Assembly (NCBI RefSeq): GCF_001422545.1
Contig: NZ_LMLE01000006.1
Span: 424,982-488,981, forward strand
DNA length: 64,000 nt
Direction: 5' to 3'
Origin: Pedobacter sp. Leaf41
Lineage (GTDB): Bacteria > Bacteroidota > Bacteroidia > Sphingobacteriales > Sphingobacteriaceae
Shown one piece after another: positions 42,159 to 51,280 of the stretch (the first letter of the stretch is position 1; the number at the start of each line of letters is the position of its first letter). Position numbers and translations under genes: made by a program. Under the pieces are notes generated by a model. That model searched no databases, was not told the DNA's origin, and saw only the letters and a list, made by a program, of their open reading frames with translations.

Positions 42159-44618
42159 ATGTTGAATCCGATATATACCATTTCTACCGTAGCTGAAATT
42201 TTAAATGCTGATGCAAATTTATTCAATACAGAAGCACGAATTACACATTTGGTAATCGATAGTAGATCGGTTTTGGTTCCTGAAAATTCCTTGTTTTTTG
42301 CTTTATTATCTCATCGAGATGGACACGAATTTATAAAGGACGCTTATAGCAAAGAGATCAGAAATTTTGTGATTACCGATACGAGCTATTTACAACAATA
42401 TCGTGATTGTAATTTCCTGATAGTTGATAACGTATTAAGTGCATTACAAAAACTCGCTACTTATCATCGAAATATATTTGATTTAACCTGTGTCGGCGTT
42501 ACCGGTAGTAACGGGAAAACCATTGTGAAAGAGTGGTTGTATCAACTTTTGGCTAGCGATTACAGTATTGTTCGTAGTCCGAAGAGCTACAATTCACAAA
42601 TCGGTGTTCCACTTTCTGTTTGGCAAATCGACGCAGATCATAATTTAGGGATTTTCGAGGCAGGTATTTCGGCAGTGAACGAGATGGAAAGTTTGGCCGC
42701 AATTATTCAACCACAAATTGGAATTTTAACCAATGTTAGAGAAGCTCATGCAGAGGGTTTTAGTTCGAGAAAAGAAAAGCTGATCGAAAAGTTAAAATTA
42801 TTTACAAATACAGATCTGCTGATCTATTCGCCAGAATACACTTCAGAAATCAACGAAAAGGATTTACCAGGTAAGAAACATTTTAGTTGGAGCACTAACC
42901 AAATGGCCGATTTGCGAATAACTGCAGTTGAACCGATTGAAGGGAATTGCTATTTAAGAGCGATTTATCAAGATCAGGAAATTGAATGCATGTTGCCTTT
43001 TAAGGATAAGGCGTCGATAGAAAATGGCATGATTTGTTGGGCAACCTTGCTCGCTTTAGGCTATTCTGCAGAACAAGCTGATCTTCGTTTGGAAAAATTA
43101 AGTCATGTGAGTATGCGCTTGGAACTTAAGAATGGCATTAACCAGTGCTCCATCATCGATGATTCTTACAGTGCAGATATTTCATCGTTAGCCATTGCTT
43201 TAGATTTTCTCAATCAACAAAATCAACATCATAACAAAACCGTAATTCTTTCTGACTTATTTGAAACGGGTCAAGACGATCTGGATTTATATACCGAAAT
43301 TGCTGATTTATTGATTCAGAAGAAAGTGAGTCGTTTGATCGGGATCGGCCCGCATATTGCAAAATATGAAAGCCTCTTTAAGTCAGAAGCCCAGTTTTTC
43401 GAAAATACAAATGCGTTTATTGAAGCATTTCCAGGTTTACAATTCAGTCATGAAACCATTTTAGTGAAAGGCGCTCGGCGATATGAATTTGGAAGGATTA
43501 GTAAATTACTTACTCAAAAAATCCATGATACCGTTTTAGAGATTGATTTGAATGCCATGGTTGGTAATCTGCAGTTCTATCGTGCGAAAATAAAACCTGG
43601 TGTTAAAATTATGGCCATGGTTAAGGCGTTCTCTTACGGAAGTGGAAGTTTCGAAATTGCCAATTTATTGCAGTTTCACAAGGTTGATTATTTGGCTGTA
43701 GCCTATGCCGACGAAGGAATTGCCCTTCGCAAAGCGGGGATAACACTTCCTATTATGGTGATGAGTCCTGAGGAATCTGCTTTTGAAGCCATCATTAAAC
43801 ATCAGTTAGAACCTGAGATTTATAGTCTCGAAATCCTGAATAGCTTCTTGAATGCTCTTTCTGATTATGATTTCGATTACCCTATTCATATTAAGATCGA
43901 TAGTGGTATGCATCGATTGGGGTTTGAGTTTGCGGATATGGAGAATTTAGCAATGTGCTTACAAAATTCGCAGAAGCTAAGCGTTAAAAGCATATTTTCT
44001 CATTTGGTAGCAAGTGGCGAAGCCCTGCACGATGGTTTCACTGAACAACAAATTGAAAAATTCAATTCCATTGCTACACAGCTGATAGCAGTTTTAGGCT
44101 ACAAACCTTTGCTCCACATTGCCAATACATCGGGAATTAGCCGCTGGCCAAACGGACAAATGGATATGGTTCGTTTAGGAATCGGCTTATATGGTTTCGA
44201 CGCTGCTTTAGCTAATAACCGCGGCTTACAAACGGTGATGGTACTTAAAACTACCGTAACGCAGGTTAAAACCTTAACGGCGGGCGAAACAGTGGGATAT
44301 AGCAGGAGAGGAGTGATGCCAAATGGTGGCAAAATAGCGACAGTTAAAATCGGATATGCTGATGGCTATGCCCGTACTTTTGGTAATGGCATAGGTAAAA
44401 TGCTCATCAATGGACATTTGGTGCCGACTATAGGTTCCATTTGCATGGATATGACGATGCTGGATGTTACTGGCCTTGATGTAAAAGCTGGCGATGAAGC
44501 CATTGTTTTTAATCAGGAACATACTATTATGCAGCTTGCAGACGATATCGACACTATACCTTATGAAATCATTACAAATATTTCACAGCGGGTGAAGCGG
44601 GTTTATTTTTATGAATAG
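42159..44618 (+). CDS. murF-alr: MurF-alanine racemase fusion
   Basis: An 819-residue bifunctional protein. Residues 1-450 are MurF: the N-terminal VIDSRSVLVPENSLFFALLS, the ATP loop GVTGSNGKTIVKEW, and IIDDSYSADISSLAIALDFL. This part adds D-Ala-D-Ala to the UDP-MurNAc-tripeptide. From about 455 it is alanine racemase: IMAMVKAFSYGSGSFEIANL holds the PLP Lys, HIKIDSGMHRLGFEF and VRLGIGLYGFDAAL the barrel, and TIGSICMDMTMLDVTGLD the C-terminal beta domain. The fusion joins racemisation of Ala to its use and is standard in this group. Confidence 0.96.
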   Translation: MLNPIYTISTVAEILNADANLFNTEARITHLVIDSRSVLVPENSLFFALLSHRDGHEFIKDAYSKEIRNFVITDTSYLQQYRDCNFLIVDNVLSALQKLATYHRNIFDLTCVGVTGSNGKTIVKEWLYQLLASDYSIVRSPKSYNSQIGVPLSVWQIDADHNLGIFEAGISAVNEMESLAAIIQPQIGILTNVREAHAEGFSSRKEKLIEKLKLFTNTDLLIYSPEYTSEINEKDLPGKKHFSWSTNQMADLRITAVEPIEGNCYLRAIYQDQEIECMLPFKDKASIENGMICWATLLALGYSAEQADLRLEKLSHVSMRLELKNGINQCSIIDDSYSADISSLAIALDFLNQQNQHHNKTVILSDLFETGQDDLDLYTEIADLLIQKKVSRLIGIGPHIAKYESLFKSEAQFFENTNAFIEAFPGLQFSHETILVKGARRYEFGRISKLLTQKIHDTVLEIDLNAMVGNLQFYRAKIKPGVKIMAMVKAFSYGSGSFEIANLLQFHKVDYLAVAYADEGIALRKAGITLPIMVMSPEESAFEAIIKHQLEPEIYSLEILNSFLNALSDYDFDYPIHIKIDSGMHRLGFEFADMENLAMCLQNSQKLSVKSIFSHLVASGEALHDGFTEQQIEKFNSIATQLIAVLGYKPLLHIANTSGISRWPNGQMDMVRLGIGLYGFDAALANNRGLQTVMVLKTTVTQVKTLTAGETVGYSRRGVMPNGGKIATVKIGYADGYARTFGNGIGKMLINGHLVPTIGSICMDMTMLDVTGLDVKAGDEAIVFNQEHTIMQLADDIDTIPYEIITNISQRVKRVYFYE

Positions 44619-44639
44619 ATTAGTTTATTAGTCATTAGT

Positions 44640-45020
44640 TCATTGGTCATTTGTTCACTAGTTCATTAGTCTGGATGCATCATTGCATATGTGCCAATAC
44701 CCCATAAAAATTTATCTACCATGTTGACTAATGAACCAATCACCACATACCAATGAACATTTAAATTTTATTCACCATGCTAACTAATGAACCAGTGACG
44801 AATGACTAATGAACATTAAACTTATCCATCATGCTGACTAATGAACAAATGACTATTGAACCAATGAACCTTTAAATTTATCCATCCTGCTTACTAATGA
44901 ACCAATGACGAATGACTAATGAACATTTAAACTTATCCATCCTGCTTACTAATGAACCAATGACGAATGACTAATGAACATTTAAATTTTATCAATCATG
45001 CCAACTAATGAACTATTGAA
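44640..45020. repeat. Tandem repeats of about 55 bp
   Basis: Units of the form CCATCCTGCTTACTAATGAA, then CCAATGACGAATGACTAATG and AACATTTAAACTTAT follow one another; clean copies begin at 44826, 44882 and 44937 with a period of 55-56, and looser ones from about 44640. Short TAATGA and GAACAT words recur inside each unit. There are no unique spacers and no coding frame. Confidence 0.8.
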
Positions 45021-45042
45021 CATTTTTGAATAAATTTGCAGC

Positions 45043-45633
45043 ATGAACAGAGTAGGGAAAGCCATTTTAAACTATTTAATTAAAGGTTTATTAATTGTTG
45101 TGCCCATTGCTGTGAGCATTTTCATTGTAGTTTGGGCAGTTACAACAGTAGATAGCTGGCTAAACGTAAACAATATTCTGGGCGTAAATCCTCGTACTGG
45201 TGAAAGTAGAAACATTCCGGGCCTGGGTTTACTAACTGTTGTAACCATTATTTTACTGGCTGGTATCTTCGTAACCAATTTGGTAACCGAGCCGATGTAT
45301 AACTGGTTTCAGCGCATGATGCATCGCTTACCTTTGCTTAATTTTATTTATTCATCTATTAAAGATTTAACCGAAGCTTTTGTTGGTGATGAGAAAAAAT
45401 TTAATCATCCGGTAATGGTTGAAGTTGAAGGTGGAATGAAAAAAATTGGGTTTTTAACCCAAAATGATTTGCATAAACTCGATCTTCCTGATGATGTCGC
45501 CGTTTACTTTCCGTTGTCTTATTCATTTGCTGGTCAGCTTTGTATTGTGAAGAGAGATAAGGTTAAGGATTTAAAAATGAGCGCTGGTGATGCCATGAAA
45601 TTGGTAGTAAGCGGTGGTGTTAGCGGTTTATAA
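45043..45633 (+). CDS. DUF502 membrane protein
   Basis: A 196-residue protein with two membrane helices (LIKGLLIVVPIAVSIFIVVW and LLTVVTIILLAGIFVTNLVT). The DUF502 pattern follows: PLLNFIYSSIKDLTEAFVGD, KKIGFLTQNDLHKLDLPDDV, AVYFPLSYSFAGQLCIVKRD and VVSGGVSGL at the end. Plant relatives (LIKE-COV) act in cell-surface development; the bacterial role is unknown. TAAATTTG lies just before the start. Confidence 0.9.
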   Translation: MNRVGKAILNYLIKGLLIVVPIAVSIFIVVWAVTTVDSWLNVNNILGVNPRTGESRNIPGLGLLTVVTIILLAGIFVTNLVTEPMYNWFQRMMHRLPLLNFIYSSIKDLTEAFVGDEKKFNHPVMVEVEGGMKKIGFLTQNDLHKLDLPDDVAVYFPLSYSFAGQLCIVKRDKVKDLKMSAGDAMKLVVSGGVSGL

Positions 45634-45644
45634 TCCGATTAAGA

Positions 45645-46025
45645 ATGATTCAGATTTATCATAATCACAGATGCACCAAAAGCCGCCAGGCTTTACAGGA
45701 ACTCGAAAATAGTAATAGAGATTTTGAAGTAATCTATTATCTGGAAACCCCACCAAATCGGGCGCAATTAACTGAATTAATCAAGAAGCTGGCTATTAAG
45801 CCATTTGAATTGATTCGCAAAACAGAGAAAATTTACATCGAAAACTATAAGGGTAAAAACCTAAGCGATTTAGAATGGATTGATGCCATGGTAAAAAACC
45901 CTGTTCTCATCGAAAGACCGATTATACTTTCGGGAGATAAGGCCGTAATTGCCCGCCCAACCGAGCGAATCAAAGAAATTTTAGTAGAAAACATTACGGA
46001 TAAAAGACATGAAAATCACGATTAA
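45645..46025 (+). CDS. arsC: ArsC/Spx-family reductase
   Basis: A 126-residue glutaredoxin-fold protein. MIQIYHNHRCTKSRQALQEL contains the catalytic Cys near residue 10, followed by the downstream Arg positions in KNPVLIERPIILSGDKAVIA and RPTERIKEIL, as in glutathione/glutaredoxin-linked arsenate reductase (ArsC). Without a nearby ars operon, arsenate as substrate is assumed from family. Its 3' end overlaps the convergent gene by 45 bases. Confidence 0.85.
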   Translation: MIQIYHNHRCTKSRQALQELENSNRDFEVIYYLETPPNRAQLTELIKKLAIKPFELIRKTEKIYIENYKGKNLSDLEWIDAMVKNPVLIERPIILSGDKAVIARPTERIKEILVENITDKRHENHD

Positions 46026-46478
46026 AACCATCGCATAAAGAATTCTGGAATAATATTCTCGAATAAATAAGCCGATAAAAAAAAGCATATCATCGTCGGT
46101 ATTGCCGTGAATTAAGCCATTGCTTGTTGATGAATTATAAATAATCTGCCTATCGGTATGGTTATTAAGCGACCACCTGCTTAACCAACTGTTTTGATAG
46201 CTCCAATCAAAATTTTCACCATTTGCAAACGTCACTCTCGCCTTAAATGCAAGCCAATCGTATCTAATGGTTGCTAGAAGCTCGTGGTTACTATTTAAAA
46301 TTTTGGTTTCGGGATTGCTATAACCATCACTTCTCAATAAATAAATCCCTTTTTGAGTGGTGGCAATAGCCGAATTTTTTAATGAAGTAAAATTGATCGA
46401 AAATTTCAGGTAAGTACCCTCAAATACCTGATAATTGCTATCAAATAACCCTTTTCTCCAATTTAATATTCTTTCCAT
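45981..46478 (-). CDS. Hypothetical protein, paralogue of its neighbour
   Basis: Start at the ATG of MERILNWRKGLFDSNYQVFE; a GTG two codons upstream is possible. The beta-rich first 130 residues resemble the next gene in layout: W-KG-FDSN at the start, then SL-NSAIAT, GIYLLRSDGYSNPETKIL, ELLATIRYDWLAFKARVTFA. The C terminus adds a membrane helix, YYSRILYAMVLIVIFMSFIR, which the neighbour lacks. A LURP/Tubby-like beta-barrel is possible but unproven. Confidence 0.6.
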   Translation of the reverse strand: MERILNWRKGLFDSNYQVFEGTYLKFSINFTSLKNSAIATTQKGIYLLRSDGYSNPETKILNSNHELLATIRYDWLAFKARVTFANGENFDWSYQNSWLSRWSLNNHTDRQIIYNSSTSNGLIHGNTDDDMLFFIGLFIREYYSRILYAMVLIVIFMSFIRNVFY

Positions 46479-46507
46479 TTCCACAGGGTGCTATAATTTC
46501 CTATATC

Positions 46508-46987
46508 CTAACTTGCTATTAACGATTTATCAAACAGCTGCCGCCGCTCGTCTATTGTAATTTGTTTAATAAATAATCCAGCAACGATTAACGATCTATT
46601 GTCAGTGTCAGCTGTGATCGAACACATTCTTTTGCCAGCGCTGTACATCATGTTTGTATTGTTATCGTTGGATAACAACGATTGCGATTTCCAAAAACTT
46701 GTCGGTCTCCATTGATACAACCCCCCAGATTCCATATTAATTATTGCTTCGAATTTCCAATTACCGTAAGTAATCACCCCAACAACCTTATTCGTTTTCT
46801 GGTCAATTATATTTGTTTTTGGCTGCCAAAATCCTACACTTTTGAAAAAATAGCTTTCGTTTTCTAATGTAGCTTCTGCATCACTTTTCCAGGTGCTAAA
46901 TGTAATTGCACCTTTTTGTTCTCCTTCAATAAACAATTCGAAATTTGAGTTAAACCAATTGCCTTTCCAATCAATAAACTTGGCCAT
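46508..46987 (-). CDS. Hypothetical beta-rich protein, paralogue of its neighbour
   Basis: A 159-residue protein: MAKFIDWKGNWFNSNFELFI, FSTWKSDAEATLENESYFFK, SVGFWQPKTNIIDQKTNKVV, GVITYGNWKFEAIINMESGG. The repeating pattern of strands and the spacing of W, K and G match the next gene, so the two arose by duplication. It lacks the C-terminal membrane helix. Function unknown. Confidence 0.65.
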   Translation of the reverse strand: MAKFIDWKGNWFNSNFELFIEGEQKGAITFSTWKSDAEATLENESYFFKSVGFWQPKTNIIDQKTNKVVGVITYGNWKFEAIINMESGGLYQWRPTSFWKSQSLLSNDNNTNMMYSAGKRMCSITADTDNRSLIVAGLFIKQITIDERRQLFDKSLIAS

Positions 46988-47051
46988 TTGAAATATGTTT
47001 CGATTTAGATTAAAATTATTCTAAGTTGTTACACCAAAATGTTGACCATAA

Positions 47052-47080
47052 AAAAAGTGCCTGCAGAACAAGCACTTTTT
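47052..47080. terminator. Hairpin terminator
   Basis: AAAAAGTGC pairs with GCACTTTTT over nine bases with an 11-base loop. On the minus strand it lies downstream of the LOG gene and can end its transcript. Confidence 0.75.
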
Positions 47081-47222
47081 ATAATTATTGAATTTTGAAT
47101 GATTAATTCATTGAATGAAACCCCATAGTAAAATCTTGTAATTCTCGTTTAAATTTTTTAACCTCCAAAATTTTGGAAATCTTATAATCCTTTAATTCTG
47201 GTCAATAATACTTTGATTCTGG

Positions 47223-47930
47223 TTAAAAATTCGGTTTAAGCACATATTTATCATAGAACCTAAAAATGTGTTCGGCAGCTTCTTCAGCAGTATCAACAAG
47301 GCGGAATAAATTCAAATCTTCCTCATGAATATTGTGTTCCTTTTGCAGCATTGTTCCTTTAATCCAGTCAATTAATCCGCTCCAGTAATCTTTACCCAAT
47401 AATACAATTGGGAAGCGGGCTATTTTACCCGTTTGAATTAGCGTTAATGCTTCGAAAAGCTCATCCATGGTACCAAAACCGCCAGGTAAAACCACAAAGC
47501 CCTGACTGTACTTCATAAACATTACCTTACGAACGAAGAAATAATCGAATTCCAATAACTTATTGTGGTCGATATATTTATTGTGGAATTGCTCAAACGG
47601 CAACTCAATATTTAAACCTACAGATTTTCCGCCGTTTGTATGTGCACCTTTGTTACCAGCTTCCATAATGCCTGGGCCACCGCCGGTAATTACTCCATAA
47701 CCGCGATCGGTAAGTAGTTTACCACATTGTTCGGCAAGCTGATAATATCTGTTCGTTTCTGCAGTACGAGCAGATCCGTAAATGGTAACACAAGGACCAA
47801 TTTTAGCCAGTTTCTCAAAACCATCTACAAACTCGGCCATAATTTTAAAAATTTGCCAAGAGTCGGTTACCTTTATTTCCTGCCAATCCTTATTTTCAAA
47901 AGCGCTTCTAATTTTTTCTTCACTCGTCAT
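47223..47930 (-). CDS. LOG-family protein (nucleoside 5'-monophosphate phosphoribohydrolase)
   Basis: A 235-residue Rossmann-like protein. The family signatures are GVITGGGPGIMEAGNKGAHT and FVVLPGGFGTMDELFEALTL, with the Arg of VRKVMFMK and Glu of the second motif as catalytic residues. LOG proteins release ribose 5-phosphate from cytokinin-type or other nucleoside monophosphates. Annotation as lysine decarboxylase in older sources is wrong. It follows the symporter gene by 18 bases. Confidence 0.92.
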   Translation of the reverse strand: MTSEEKIRSAFENKDWQEIKVTDSWQIFKIMAEFVDGFEKLAKIGPCVTIYGSARTAETNRYYQLAEQCGKLLTDRGYGVITGGGPGIMEAGNKGAHTNGGKSVGLNIELPFEQFHNKYIDHNKLLEFDYFFVRKVMFMKYSQGFVVLPGGFGTMDELFEALTLIQTGKIARFPIVLLGKDYWSGLIDWIKGTMLQKEHNIHEEDLNLFRLVDTAEEAAEHIFRFYDKYVLKPNF

Positions 47931-47948
47931 ATATACTGTATTCTAATA

Positions 47949-49457
47949 TTAAAATTTGGTTTGCGCATCAGTTTTTTTGCTGATGAAAAGCAAGCCGATA
48001 AATGTGATTAAACCGTTAATCAATATCAGTTCAACACTAAAAACATAGCCTCCTAAAATTTCTTTTGAATAGCTTGAAAGCAAGTAACATAAAAAAGGGG
48101 ATAAAATGCAAACTATTGGTACTAATTTATCGTGCAAGCCACGTTTTTTTACAAACAAACCAAAACTGTAAAGGCCCAAAAGTGGCCCGTAAGTATAGGA
48201 GGCAATAGTGAAAATTAAACTGACTACTGATGAACTATTTAGTGCATTGATTACGATGATAACCAGAAACATTAAAATTGAAAAAGCCACGTGAACAGTA
48301 TGGCGTTTTTTTACAGCGTCTTTTGCGTTTACATTTTCGGCTTTTGCCATCCCTAAAAAGTCTACACAAAACGAGGTGGTTAAAGCAGTTAGTGCCGAAT
48401 CGGTGGTGGCAAAAGTCGCTGCGGTTAACCCTAACATAAATATAACGGCCGGTACGGCGCCGAGGTTGTTCAATGCAATTTCAGGAAATAACAAATCGGT
48501 ACGCGGTTTCCCCGTAATGTGATCAAGAGGAATCTCAATGCCATTTTTAGCGGCGAAGATATACAATAAAGCACCCACGCTTAAGAAGAAAACATTTAAG
48601 ATTACAAACACACCTGTAAAGGTGAACATGTTTTTTTGCGCTTCTTTGATGGTGCCCATGCTCAAGTTTTTCTGCATTAAATCCTGATCTAAACCCGTCA
48701 TGGCGATGGTTACGAAAATACCACCGATAAACTGTTTGCTGAAATACCACTTATTGGTTAGGAAATCATCCCAAAAAAATATCTTCGAATAACTGCTGTC
48801 TTTTATCGTTTCAAAGGCTTGTGGGATACTTAAATTCAAGCTACTACAAATAAAATAGATGGTTAAAAAAACAGATAATACTAAAAAAAACGTTTGCAAA
48901 GTATCGGTGATAATGATGGTTTTTAAACCGCCTTTAAACGTGTAAGACCATATTAAGGCCAATGAAATTAATACTGTTAACCAAAATGGAACGCCGTAAT
49001 TGTCGAAAATGAAGCGCTGTAAAACAATTACTACCAGGTACAAACGTGTTGCAGAGCCCAATGTACGACTCAAAAGAAATATAGAAGCTGCTGTTTTGTA
49101 GCTGTAATGACCTAAACGTTGCTCAATATAACTGTAAATTGAAGTTAGGTTCATTCGATAATAGAGCGGCAGAAGTACCGTACAAATGATAATAAAACCG
49201 ACTGCGTTACCCAAAACGAACTGGAAATATTGGAACTGATTTCCCGCAGGTGCACCAACTTCGCCAGGTACTGAAATAAAGGTTACTCCCGAAAGTGCTG
49301 TTCCAATCATTCCAAAGGCAACCAAGTACCACTTCGAATTCCTGTTGGCGACAAAAAAGGAATTATTATCAGATGAATCTTTGGAGGTGACGAAAGAAAT
49401 CATAATCAGTACTAAAAAATAACCAATTAAAAAGCACAATAGAATGGTTGGCGACAT
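47949..49457 (-). CDS. Sodium:solute symporter (SSS family)
   Basis: A 502-residue membrane protein with about 13 helices. Typical SSS segments are FGMIGTALSGVTFISVPGEV (helix 2), LLSRTLGSATRLYLVVIVLQ, SYTFKGGLKTIIITDTLQTF, MTGLDQDLMQKNLSM and FMLGLTAATFATTDSALTAL, the last bearing the sodium-site Ser/Thr. The substrate is unknown. It is likely co-transcribed with the LOG gene. Confidence 0.9.
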   Translation of the reverse strand: MSPTILLCFLIGYFLVLIMISFVTSKDSSDNNSFFVANRNSKWYLVAFGMIGTALSGVTFISVPGEVGAPAGNQFQYFQFVLGNAVGFIIICTVLLPLYYRMNLTSIYSYIEQRLGHYSYKTAASIFLLSRTLGSATRLYLVVIVLQRFIFDNYGVPFWLTVLISLALIWSYTFKGGLKTIIITDTLQTFFLVLSVFLTIYFICSSLNLSIPQAFETIKDSSYSKIFFWDDFLTNKWYFSKQFIGGIFVTIAMTGLDQDLMQKNLSMGTIKEAQKNMFTFTGVFVILNVFFLSVGALLYIFAAKNGIEIPLDHITGKPRTDLLFPEIALNNLGAVPAVIFMLGLTAATFATTDSALTALTTSFCVDFLGMAKAENVNAKDAVKKRHTVHVAFSILMFLVIIVINALNSSSVVSLIFTIASYTYGPLLGLYSFGLFVKKRGLHDKLVPIVCILSPFLCYLLSSYSKEILGGYVFSVELILINGLITFIGLLFISKKTDAQTKF

Positions 49458-49691
49458 AGTTTTGTTTTAAGGTGTTAAATGTAAAGAAAACGATTTTTAT
49501 AATCAATATTTTGATTTGGAAATCAGATTTCAGTTTTCATCGGCTAATTAGCCCCGTCCTTAGCTTTACTCACCCGAAAAAATTGGGTTTCGTGCCCGCG
49601 TCGGCCGGTCTTAAATTACTTAGGTTTACCTTACTATTTCAAACCTGACAGAAGCGGAAATCCTTTTGGTTGCAGCAACCTTGGATATGCG

Positions 49692-49753
49692 GTCATGCTG
49701 AGGCACGAAGCATCTGCCACCGATGAAACAGATTCTTCGTTCCTCAGAATGAC
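49692..49753. repeat. Imperfect inverted repeat (25-bp arms)
   Basis: Left arm GTCATGCTGAGGCACGAAGC then ATCTG (49692-49716), right arm CAGATTCTTCGTTCCTCAGA then ATGAC (49729-49753), with 22 of 25 positions paired and a 12-base loop. Its look is that of the dispersed REP-like elements common in this group. It lies between the symporter and recR genes. The rest of this 430-base gap is empty. Confidence 0.75.
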
Positions 49754-49886
49754 AATATTTACCAAAAGATTGCAGCAAATGGCAGGACTGTTGGAACCTA
49801 ATAACTACTGGTATTGCTTTCCAAAAAAATAATTTTGTCATGTTTTTGATAACATTTTTTATCAACCATTTTGTATATTTTTGTGC

Positions 49887-50504
49887 ATGAATTTTTCATC
49901 CAAACTGCTTGAAGATGCGGTAAACGAATTCTCGAAATTACCAGGTGTTGGGCAAAAGACTGCGTTGAGATTGGTTTTACACCTTTTAAATAAGGAACAA
50001 GAGGAGGTTAACCAGTTTGGAAACACATTAATTAGGCTTAAGCAGGAAATTAAAAACTGCAGTATTTGCTATAACATTTCCGATCATACGATTTGCGAAA
50101 TTTGTACCTCGCACAAGCGTGATAAGGAAACGATTTGTGTTGTAGAAGATACAAGGGATGTAATGGCAATCGAAAATACCGGGCAATATTTTGGTGTTTA
50201 CCATGTTTTGGGCGGTTTAATCTCTCCTATGGATGGTATCGGACCAACAGATTTATACATTGATGGTTTAGTGCAAAGAGTTTCAGCTGGTGATATTAAG
50301 GAGGTGATATTGGCGCTGAGTCCGAACATGGAAGGCGATACGACACTTTTTTATCTTTACAAAAGATTAAAGGACTTCAATGTTCCCGTAACTACAATTG
50401 CCAGAGGAATTGCTTTTGGCGGAGAACTAGAATATACAGATGAGATTACTTTAGGCCGATCGATTATTACCCGTGTGCCTTATGAAACTGCAATGATGAA
50501 ATAA
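49887..50504 (+). CDS. recR: Recombination protein RecR
   Basis: A 205-residue protein starting [20 protein letters not shown]. The helix-hairpin-helix is [18 protein letters not shown], the Cys4 zinc finger is [16 protein letters not shown], and the Toprim domain has [20 protein letters not shown]. The C terminus is [20 protein letters not shown]. RecR works with RecO/RecF to load RecA at gaps. Its stop overlaps the next start by one base. Confidence 0.97.
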   Translation: MNFSSKLLEDAVNEFSKLPGVGQKTALRLVLHLLNKEQEEVNQFGNTLIRLKQEIKNCSICYNISDHTICEICTSHKRDKETICVVEDTRDVMAIENTGQYFGVYHVLGGLISPMDGIGPTDLYIDGLVQRVSAGDIKEVILALSPNMEGDTTLFYLYKRLKDFNVPVTTIARGIAFGGELEYTDEITLGRSIITRVPYETAMMK

Positions 50505-51235
50505 TGGCGAAACAGTTGATTATTTTATTGGTAGCCATCGGATTCAGTTTTGCTGTTATGGCACAAGTTAAAATCCATTCTCATAATGATTATACGCACA
50601 AACGTCCTTTTTTTGAGGCCATTGAAAATAAAGCGTTCTCAATTGAAGCTGATGTATTCCTGATAGGCGATTCTTTAATGGTGGCGCATAGCAAGAAAGA
50701 AATAAGAGCTGGTAATACCTTAGAAAACTTATATCTAAAGCCGCTTTCCAGGTTTTCCAAAACGGAAGATTATTACGCGATCCATCTGGTAATTGATATT
50801 AAAGATGACTGGAGTTTAACTTCCAAAGCTTTACTTAAGACACTAAAAAAATATCAAAAAGATTTCGGCAGGCAGGGAAGAAATTCAGTTGTGGTCATCA
50901 CAGGTAATCGTCCGGAAACTAATTTCGACTGGGCCAATTTGCATTTTGATGGATTACCAAATGTTGACTACTCGGCAACAGATTTACAGAAAATCGTGAT
51001 GATCAGCGATAATTTTGCGAAATATTCGAAGTGGAAAGGAGTAGGAGAGATTTCAGAAGCAGACAAAGCGAAATTGAAATTATCGATTGATAATGCTCAT
51101 AAATTGGGATTACCTTTTCGCTTTTGGGGCGCTCCAGATAATGAAATTTCCTGGAAAATGCTTAGTGAATTGGGCGCAGATATCATCAACACGGATAAAG
51201 TGGCCGAGGCAACCCATTATTTCAAAAGGAATTAG
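50504..51235 (+). CDS. Secreted PI-PLC/GDPD-family phosphodiesterase
   Basis: A 243-residue protein with a signal peptide (about 20 residues). The TIM-barrel signatures VKIHSHNDYTHKRPFFEAIE, FSIEADVFLIGDSLMVAHSK and FRFWGAPDNEISWKMLSELG, then ADIINTDKV, match the Bacteroidota phosphatidylinositol-specific phospholipase C/glycerophosphodiesterase family. The paired His and Glu-x-Asp residues are in place. Coupled to recR by TAATG, though functionally unrelated. Confidence 0.83.
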   Translation: MAKQLIILLVAIGFSFAVMAQVKIHSHNDYTHKRPFFEAIENKAFSIEADVFLIGDSLMVAHSKKEIRAGNTLENLYLKPLSRFSKTEDYYAIHLVIDIKDDWSLTSKALLKTLKKYQKDFGRQGRNSVVVITGNRPETNFDWANLHFDGLPNVDYSATDLQKIVMISDNFAKYSKWKGVGEISEADKAKLKLSIDNAHKLGLPFRFWGAPDNEISWKMLSELGADIINTDKVAEATHYFKRN

Positions 51236-51280
51236 AAGGTGTCAAGTCTTGATACTTGATTTCCTTTACTAGATACTAAT

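Noticed and set aside
44640..45020. Regular repeats suggesting a CRISPR array
   Set aside because: Units follow directly without unique spacers, drift in sequence and have no cas genes nearby.
49626..49865. Minus-strand frame across the inverted repeat
   Set aside because: It translates a noncoding REP-like element.
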